Part shown: positions 56,960-64,000 of the stretch, one piece after another | How positions within the stretch are numbered: the first letter of the stretch is position 1 | Layout: every line of letters begins with the position of its first letter | NCBI GenBank assembly: GCA_973895155.1 | Contig: OZ316898.1 | Coordinates: 15,562,001 to 15,626,000 of the forward strand | Length of the DNA stretch: 64,000 nt | Direction: 5' to 3' | Source of the DNA: Marsupella aquatica | Taxonomy: Eukaryota > Marchantiophyta | The notes under the pieces: model-generated | Databases searched by the model: none | Seen by the model: only the letters and a program-made list of their open reading frames with translations | Told to the model about the DNA's origin: nothing | Made by a program: the position numbers and the translations under genes

Positions 56960-59900
56960 TGTGGTGCGTCCCATGGCTCCCCAAACCCAAGAAACCCCCC
57001 CGCACAAGCCGATTCCCGCAGGTTTCGTGCTCGGCGAGGCCGTTTCCGCGGCTTAGCGGCATGGGACGCTGCTAACTTCCTTCTACTACTACTATTAACA
57101 TTTTACACACATATACTGGACAGATCCTTCATCGGGTCATGAGATACGCAGTCGGCCTAATCTAGGCCTTCTCTTGTCTTTCCCTCCTGTTGGTTAGGTA
57201 TATTTGGATTCTGCCGCCGGAATGATCCCCAATTGGTTTGGTTAAGCCGCTAAGACCTCTCTCAGCTTGACACATCCAACTCTCACTCCCTTGCTTACTT
57301 CCCTTCTACTTGTTGATGTGGGCACTCTTCACACAAGTTAATGCGACACACAAATAGCAAAATGACTCCTTCTGATTGAGTTATACCATGCACTTGCAAT
57401 ACAAACAGTACATCTCATACACAAGCTCTGCGAACTAAGCCGCGAGGCCAACTCTATTCAGTTCTTAGGTATGAGGAAACATGAATATACACAAGGGTCA
57501 CTGTATAACTAACCGAGAGCTTCTCTTATTACTTGATTCCAGCCCTGCTAGTGCAACTAAAAACTTGCTAAAGAAGAGGCCCTGAACTCCCCGCAGCCCA
57601 GGTACTTATCCTGGTTGTGGATCCGCCTGATTCCTTGCAGCGTAAGCCTAATCTACCTACTGTAATCTACCTAACTGTAATCTACCTATGTACAGCGAGG
57701 CGGGAGCACAAGTGTCGCCCTCACCCGTGGATCCGAAATCCCACTAATCTAAGTGTCAGGGCCGTCTCCTGGTCCTGATCCTAAGTCTAAACTTGGAGAT
57801 CAGCACCCACCCTGCCCACTCACGCCTCCTACCTCCACATCCGCCCTCCCTAAAAGGGGTGGCGCCCTTACACCGTCATGACACCGGTGGCTGGTCCTTA
57901 ATGGACGCCCCCAACGCTTCCTCCGCAGCCACTACCGTTGGTCCGTCCTCTGACAGATTACCTGCCCCTGACCGAGTCAACTCTTCATCGGCCTGACTGG
58001 GTCCACCCTCGGCTTTGGCCTCAGCATTGGTCACGGCCTCCGATACGGCTACGGCCTCCCCGGCATGTTCTAGTGGAGGATCCGGTACCTCGGCAGCATT
58101 ATTGGTTCTCCCGGCCTCGGCCTTGCCATCTCCACTTCCTAGGACTGGTGGATCCACCGCCGTACCAATGCCGGAGATTGGTGTCGGGTTTATCTTCTCG
58201 GTCACAACGGCTTGAGAAGCCGTATAACTCCCAGACCTAGAAGGTTTCCGCTTCTTCTTCTTCCCTATTTTGACAGCCGGTTCCTTCCCCTTGCCACTTA
58301 CCTTCGGCACTGGGGTGAGTGTTTCGGCTTGTCCTGCGGCCAATACTACCCCTGGTAATTGGGTTCCCCAATTGGAGTTGGACCTAATGAAGCCAAGCAA
58401 TTAAATACTGCGGCTTGTGTCTTCAGCCGCTCCATTTGGTTGTCTGCCCGCCGCTGTAGGTTCTCCATCTTCCTCGTGATTTCCTCCAACTCCTCTTGGG
58501 TCTCGTCCAGGTCCTTGCGCGCCTCCTCCAGCTCCTTATTGGCTTCCTCCAATTCTTTCTTTAAGGTAGCCCTCTCCTCCTGGGTTGCTCTTAGCTCCTT
58601 GTCGAGCTCTGCTACGACCACAAACTCCATCTTATTCATCTTGGCATAAGTCTGGTCGAGCTGGTTGTCCTTTTCACGCAGGTCGGCCTTGAAGCTGGCC
58701 GTCAGGGACGCAAGCTCCTATTGCAGCGCAATAATCCCTTGATAGGATTTCCCTAACTCTGCTTCCTTCTACTCAAGGGCTCCGCGGATATCTTCAAGCT
58801 CTCCTTTCAACGCCCTCTCCCTTCTCTGGTTCTCCGCCATGGCCCGATTGTTGGTTGCTAAGTGGGCCTCCTCTGCATCCCTTAGCTCCCGCCTCCATTT
58901 CTCTCTTTCCTTGACTGCGCCGGCCAACTCTCCTTGGGTCCGAGTCAGTTTATCTTTGATAATCTGATTGTCAGATTGAGCGGTATCCAACTGCCCCTGC
59001 ATGATGTTTAGTTCATGCCGCTTAATCCGCAGCTCATCTTGGGCTTTCTTGGCCACCTGCAGGACTTCCGCCTCGGCTTCCTTCTCCCTAAGCCGTCGGA
59101 TGACCTCGTCCTTCTTGCTTCTCTCCAAAGCCACCGCTTCTTCTAATCGGTGCTTTTCCAACATCTCCCTCTGGAAAAAGGGTCCCTGCTCCAACTCCTC
59201 CCCAAAGATGCTGAGCGCCAGGTCCCCACACATCTCCCCGTACTCCATGGCTCTATCCTTAGCATAGGTGGAGTAACTAGAAGTCATCGGCATCAACCAC
59301 CGCGGCCTCTGCTCCCAAGCCGCCCTGCGGATTTCTTCTACGGTGGCAAGAGGGTTGCTTCTTTTTTCGGCAAGCCGCCTGATGTCCTCCGGCCAATCTC
59401 CTCCTGGTAAATCTTTCTCCCTAGCCAAGGCTGCTTTCTCTTCCTCCCTAAGTCGCTCCTGAAATTGTTGTGCCGTCTGCTTTATGCCGTCAAAGCTTGG
59501 GGGAGCAACCTCTGGTGGGGGAGACTCGGGGCTACTCTGCTGGGTGGGGTCCCCTCGAACTACTCTTGGAAGCATGGGGATAAATCGGCCACAGGTCCTT
59601 ACTCCTGGAACATGATGATCCGACCCATAGTCGGAGTTATCATTGTTGTAGTCCTCCACCGCCTCCTCCACTACTTGGACTCCCGGCTTCTCCCTTTGTT
59701 CCCCTGGTCCTGTCGTGAAAACGGCCTTACAGATCACGGGCTTTGGTTCTGGTTTCCAGGCTGTCGTCTCCCTTTGCTCTTTGTGAGAAGGAGCCTTAGG
59801 CTGCTCTGCCTCTGATTCGGGGCTTAAGGCTCCCACGTACATTCGCACTCCTAGCTTGTGTTCAAGCCTAAATCTCTCCTTGGTTCCGGTAAAGGGGTCT

Positions 59901-61712
59901 TCCCTTCTGAGTCGGCTTAGGCCGACCTCTGGGGCAGCGTCCTGTATTGGTGCCGTTGCCGTTGCTGTTGCCGGAACCGGTGCCAATGCCGTTCTCTTTT
60001 CCTTCTCCAGCAATTTCAGCAGATTTTGCGTGCCTGGTTGCTGCATCGGCAAGTCTTCTTTCCTTGGCCTAAACACCTGCTCGATCATTGGACTGTTGGG
60101 CTGGTTGGGCTTCTCTGGTGCCGGCCCTTGCTCCGGAACCTCCTCCGGTGCCCTTACCGATAGGGGAAGTACTGGGGCAAAGATTTGACTTATGGCATAC
60201 CGGCACAACAGCGGCATGTGATAGCCAAGCCGGGACACGCTTCCCACGCCGATCACCTGTTGTTCCTCCTTCAAGATCTTTTTAGTTGGTTGAGGAGGTA
60301 CCCGTTGTAATCCCGGCTTGGGTCTGGCCTTTTTGCCAGGTAGACCTGAGCCTTGCCGATCTCTGCCCTCAGCAAGTTACAATGCATGGTCACCCGCAAG
60401 AAATTGATCATCTCTCCGATGTGTGGGTTGGTGCAAGTGTTCCAGAAGAAGCCATTCTTCGTTGATGGTCCTGGGAATGACCGGAACTCCTTGTCAGGTA
60501 AGGTCTTCCTGGTATCAACCTTGGTCTTATTACCCATCGGCAAGCCAAACACCTCAGCAATCACCCAGGGAGTGAGATAGAAATCCTTCCCATACACCCT
60601 CGTGGAATTGGTCTCGGGTTCCCATGATCCCACGAATTCTAATAAGTCTGAGTCCGGCACCTTCGGCTTCAGCCATGGTAATCTTACAAAGGCTTCCAAG
60701 CCGGATCCAGCCATGAAGCCTTGGTACTTCTTGGTCTGCATGGCCGTAAAGCATGCATCCTCCTCCCGTGCAAAGTGTAATTGCACTTCCTCCGGTAGGG
60801 TCGCCGTCCAGCCTTTCCAGGTGTCATCGTTTGTTGGAATGGCATTGATGGGATCAACCTCTTCCTCTTCGGCTTCTTCCTGCTCTGCTGCTCTGCTGCT
60901 CTGCTGCTCTGCTGGTTTCCTTGGTGCCGCCGACCTCGTTCTTTTTGCCGGGGTGGCCTCTTCGTTGTTGTTTCCTTTCCTCTTCATCTTGGCTGCCGTG
61001 GATGTTTCTCCTAGCAAGGTTGCCTTTGTCCACCCCTCCGTGTTACCCTTCAACTCCCAGTGTAGGTCGTTGCAGCGATTGATGGCTTCCCGGATGCCGA
61101 CAATTCTATTTTCGCAAAACAGAAGGTCGTCGAGCTGATTGGCAGCAGGAGTCCACAAGAACTCGGCCTTGATAAGTTCTCCTCCTAAGAAAGCCATCTT
61201 TTGCAGTTCCTAGAGCCGAGCGAGTTCCTGCCGTTCTCGAGCTGCTCTCTCCGATTCTTCGTCCTTGTAAGTCCTGACGTACTCACCTGCCCGTTCGAAT
61301 AGGCATCCCCAAAAATGTGCCGCTTGATTGACGTTGCTCATACCCTCCTTGAGTCGATCGTTGGTATTTCCACCCCGAGTGCTTGCTTAAGTAGCTGACA
61401 GTATTTGGCCTCCCGTAGTCGTCTGCCCAGTTCATTCTTGCAAATGAGCCACTATTCCTCGCGAGCGGTCCTTACCCCTCTCCTCCTCTTCTTCCCTCCC
61501 ATTGGTCACCCCTAGCCGCCGACGCTTAGCGCGCCCTAACCCTAATCGTGTTCTCTCCCCCGACGTCCTTAATTCCGGCCTCGGCCCGGGTTCCATAGTC
61601 ACCCTTAATTGTTTATATTTTCCTTTGTTTTGTTCCTAAACTAAGGTGTTTCCAGGGTACACTCCTGCTTTACCATGTAAACCGGGCTAGTGATTCCTGG
61701 CTAGGCATCACA
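56960..61712 (-). mobile_element. E4: complete TGTG...CACA element, 4.75 kb
   Basis: TGTGGTGCG at 56960 and GGCATCACA ending at 61712 are the same ends as E2. The flanks are CAAAC (56955-56959) and CATAC (61713-61717), a 5-bp TSD with one change. Removing E4 and one flank restores alignment with the MULE-1 second gene. E4 lacks the nested DNA of E2 and so shows the basic element: one minus-strand gene and a 3' tail with the terminal stem. Confidence 0.8.
57876..61341 (-). pseudogene. E4 coiled-coil protein
   Basis: The start is the Met of MSNVNQ at 61341, shared with E2. Open pieces are 61197-60271 (folded domain with RLPWLKPKVPDSD and GKDFYLTPWVIAEVFGLPMG), 60274-58769 (linker and coiled coil), 58639-58346 (coiled coil) and 58400-57876 (basic then acidic tail). 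Stops lie near 61210 and 58770, and frame changes near 60272 and 58380. The domain order is that of E2. The Ala/Glu-rich run near 60885 comes from a CTGCT microsatellite. No enzymatic motif is seen. Confidence 0.6.
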
Positions 61713-62660
61713 CATACCCTGTTGCTTTCCAAAAGTGGATCGTTGTTCCCAAAGGAGACATACTGGCCGACGTGTATTTCAATGTATCCTGCTGAAGGGT
61801 GTCCCACCAAGGAAATTGTGAGAGTGGGAGAGAATTCATTGTCCATGGTATTTGGACACCAATAGATGGGACTCTCCATTTGGTGACACTGAGAAAGACG
61901 CATTTCATAAGCTCTCAAAGTCTCAGGTCCCTCCCAAGTTTGTGTCCGACATGAAGCAGGGAATCAAAGGTGATGTGAGCAAGTCGACGGCAGAATTGCA
62001 AACGGTGTGCGAAACTACGGTTGTTCATGTTGACCAAAGTTGCAAACCCAGAGCCACAGCAAAAACCAAAGCTGCGGCACCGAGTACCTCAACGCGGTCC
62101 ACCAAAAAATGTAAGTTGTCATTCAGCTTGTAGCTTCACATTTTGGTTAGCACCAGGCGTTGCTATATGACTATGTCTATTGGTTTGTTTTTTCAATTGG
62201 TTTGGACAGCGCCTGGCGCTATTATACAGCATTGAATAAATTCTGCTCTTTTTCCTTTAGGTGGGAGAAAGTCTGACGGTGCAACCGACAAAACAAAAGT
62301 AGATGCAACTCCAAAGCCTTCCAAAGCCAATACCGGTGCCCAATCAGACCCAGTAACTCCAATTGACAATGCAAAAGAGATCGTCCCTCTTGATACAACC
62401 AGTGCAAAGAAGAAGAAGAAAAGGGCAATTCAAGCTGGAGAATCTTCCCAAGATGATGCCGCTGGAACTGGTGTTCAGAGAGATGTGGGAACCTTCAAGA
62501 GTAAATCTTCTAGGCATTGCATGGTGGAAACAAGTATCCAAGAATTTATTGATACTGCTTTCAACAAAGCAACGAAACTAGATTGGATGACTGACAGAGA
62601 GAAATGGGGAAAGGACTTAATCAAGTCAGGTTCCCAGGAAAAGGGAGTCATCAGAGGAGG

Positions 62661-63453
62661 AAAAGAAAGATCGTTTGGTGTCAATGCAGGATTCATCTAT
62701 CTTCCTACTGGACTTAAACCTATGGACCGTTGGGTTCCAAAGTGGAATGTACCAGACCACACAGTTCCGAGTTCTTTCTTCAAAGCGATGGACCCTTTCC
62801 TTTTTGATGATGGCATGCTTGCGATCTTGTATTCAGATGACCATGATCAGGTCTCGCATGTCATTTCAGCATGCCAGCAATCAAAAAAGTTTCATTGTGT
62901 CAATTCTCACAATGTCGTCATGTCTATGCCCATGTACAGAGCAAAGACCGATAGTCAGGTACAGATCATTGCATCTTGTTAGCGCCCGACGCTAATTTAG
63001 TCTTTGCTGTAGTTCTCGAGACATTACCCATTGGTTGATAATTTTAGCCGAACGTGTGCGATGCGTGCAGGTATTTACCCTCAGGCTAGACATATTTGTC
63101 GGACTTCTTCAAAGGGAAAGGTACCAAAGGATCCAAGGTTTAAGCCTCTATCAATAAGTGAAGATCCTTTGATCTCTAACTTGATTGGGCTCCCAACCTT
63201 GAAGACAAATCATTGCCCAGAATTGGATTTTGCTGGGAATGCTTGTCTTTCGGTTGGTTTTATGCAGTCAATGATAGAGCTTTTTACTCTTTCTGGAGAT
63301 ATTGTCCTTGACTGGACTGTAGGTTCAGGAAGCACATTCATTGCTGGTGATTTTTCTGGTCATTTTGTGATTGGGTTGGAAAATAGGCGTGAGTTTGTTG
63401 AGACTGCATCAAGGGTATTCTTAGAACTTCTTGATCCCAAGCATGTTCCGATA
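62661..63453 (+). other. Beta-class DNA methyltransferase-like domain (MULE-5)
   Basis: In beta-class N4-C/N6-A methylases the DPPY motif (IV) precedes the SAM motif (I). The same order is seen here: GFIYLPTG near 62690, FFKAMDPFLFDDGMLAILYS near 62780, then after an intron SVGFMQSMIELFTLSGDIVLD near 63250 and GSGST...GHFVIGLE near 63320-63385. Fifteen or more positions match the PF01555 pattern from memory of the family. The Asp-Pro-Pro-Tyr is replaced by LPTG in both copies, so catalysis is doubtful while SAM binding may remain in this copy. Confidence 0.6.
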
Positions 63454-64000
63454 TTGCCTCCTCCCGCGACCAATTTAAGTGGTCGCAAAAAGAAAGATAG
63501 GCTCCGCTATGTTCTCAACTTTGATTCCGATGAAGAGGAAGGTACCTTTGGAGACATCGGAGATGACATAGAGAAAACCCAGGAGGAAGATTCTTTGGAG
63601 AAGAGTGAAGACTTAGACGAGTAATATTCTTCCAGTAAGCTTCTTTATCCTTTCAAGTGTTGTTGACAATTCTGGGTTCTTGCTCTCTTATCCCTAAACT
63701 TATATTTTTTTCCGTTTTACTGGATCAGGTCAGAATGGAATCTGAGGAAGCATTTCCAATTCCGGAGACTAGCTAGGAATGTAATTGTCACTCCTGAGAA
63801 GCCGTTTGTTTTGCCCTCATACGCTAAAAATGTCGCTAGGATGGTTGACAAAATTAGAATGCTTTGTTGGGAAACAAAAGGTCTAAGTCTTCAGAGGGGA
63901 GCAGACGGGAAGTTCATGAGGAACCCTTATATAGATGATGTTTCCCAAAGCAAGTACATTGATGACAAAGCCGAGTCCACGGACAGATCTGAAAGCTCCG

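Larger units (their letters stand above)
56366..64000 (+). pseudogene. MULE-5 second gene: methyltransferase-like protein, split by E4
   Basis: Exon pieces are 56366-56959, 61713-62111, 62261-62958, 63071-63620 and 63729 to the window edge; introns carry palindromes at 62148 (degenerate), 62207 and 62980. The N-terminal ParB-like exon is missing at E3. The middle region (MDRARLFTAVSALDPKLRS) matches 8750-8650. The methyltransferase-like part has FIYLPTGLKP at the place of DPPY, DDGMLAILYSDDHDQ, and GDIVLDWTVGSGSTFIAG...GHFVIGLENRREFVE. The last gives the motif I glycines and the acidic residue that normally bind SAM. The last exon encodes WNLRKHF and VTPEKPFVLPSYAK, as at 6226-5930. Defects are a TAA near 56779, a TAG near 61858 and a small frameshift near 63090. 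It is far better preserved than MULE-1. Confidence 0.65.

Overview
This window reads as a transposon-dense stretch of a plant (streptophyte) nuclear genome. The evidence is plant-type mobile-element families (CACTA/TNP2, MULE, plant LINEs with an RVT-type zinc finger, Ty3-like gag with a CCHC knuckle), GT/AG introns inside the elements, nested insertions with classic target-site duplications (TSDs), and no recognisable host gene. Nearly every coding region carries stops or frameshifts, so most entries are relics. I cannot name the species.

Layout. 1-1502: 3' part of a 'TGTG...CACA' coiled-coil element (E1). 1503-4345: Ty3-like gag fragment. 4345-16235: MULE-1, with a LINE tail (5356-5808) and a MITE-like insertion (10829-11466) inside it. 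16236-17224: Ty3 leader and LINE reverse-transcriptase scraps. 17225-about 26130: a large CACTA element with a TnpA-like gene, a SET-domain gene and a TNP2 transposase. 26131-36784: MULE-2, split by a solo LTR and by a 4.0-kb element (D). 36910-38776: 3' half of MULE-3 (minus strand). 38777-39144 and 46448-47633: one LINE split by element E2 (39145-46442). 47634-51985: MULE-4 transposase. 51986-56365: E3, a longer relative of E2. 56366-64000: MULE-5 second gene, split by E4 (56960-61712).

The most interesting system is the MULE family. Its transposase joins a GCM/WRKY-like zinc module, a MULE-type catalytic region and a C-terminal SWIM finger. In MULE-1 it lies divergently from a second multi-exon gene. 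That gene's N-terminus looks like a ParB/Srx fold (SIKKL, DGNHR) and its C-terminus looks like a beta-class N4/N6 DNA methyltransferase (GD-VLD---GSG-T---A---G--IGLE), with the catalytic DPPY motif apparently lost. A 15-bp palindrome, TAGCGCC-N-GGCGCTA, occurs about 37 times in this window. I found it only in introns, the intergenic promoter region and flanks of these MULEs. Between the divergent genes seven copies are arrayed, and several sit exactly 38-39 bp downstream of the start of a second box, CCGTTGAAGTTACCGTT. This looks like a transposon carrying its own DNA-binding or chromatin-modifying factor together with matching sites.

A second notable case is the CACTA element. It encodes a SET (histone-methyltransferase-like) domain upstream of its transposase, between a Cys-rich N-terminal exon and TNP2. 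A third is the E2/E4 type: TG...CA ends and 5-bp TSDs, yet no pair of LTRs, one about 1,140-codon coiled-coil protein, and a conserved GC-rich stem structure at the 3' end.
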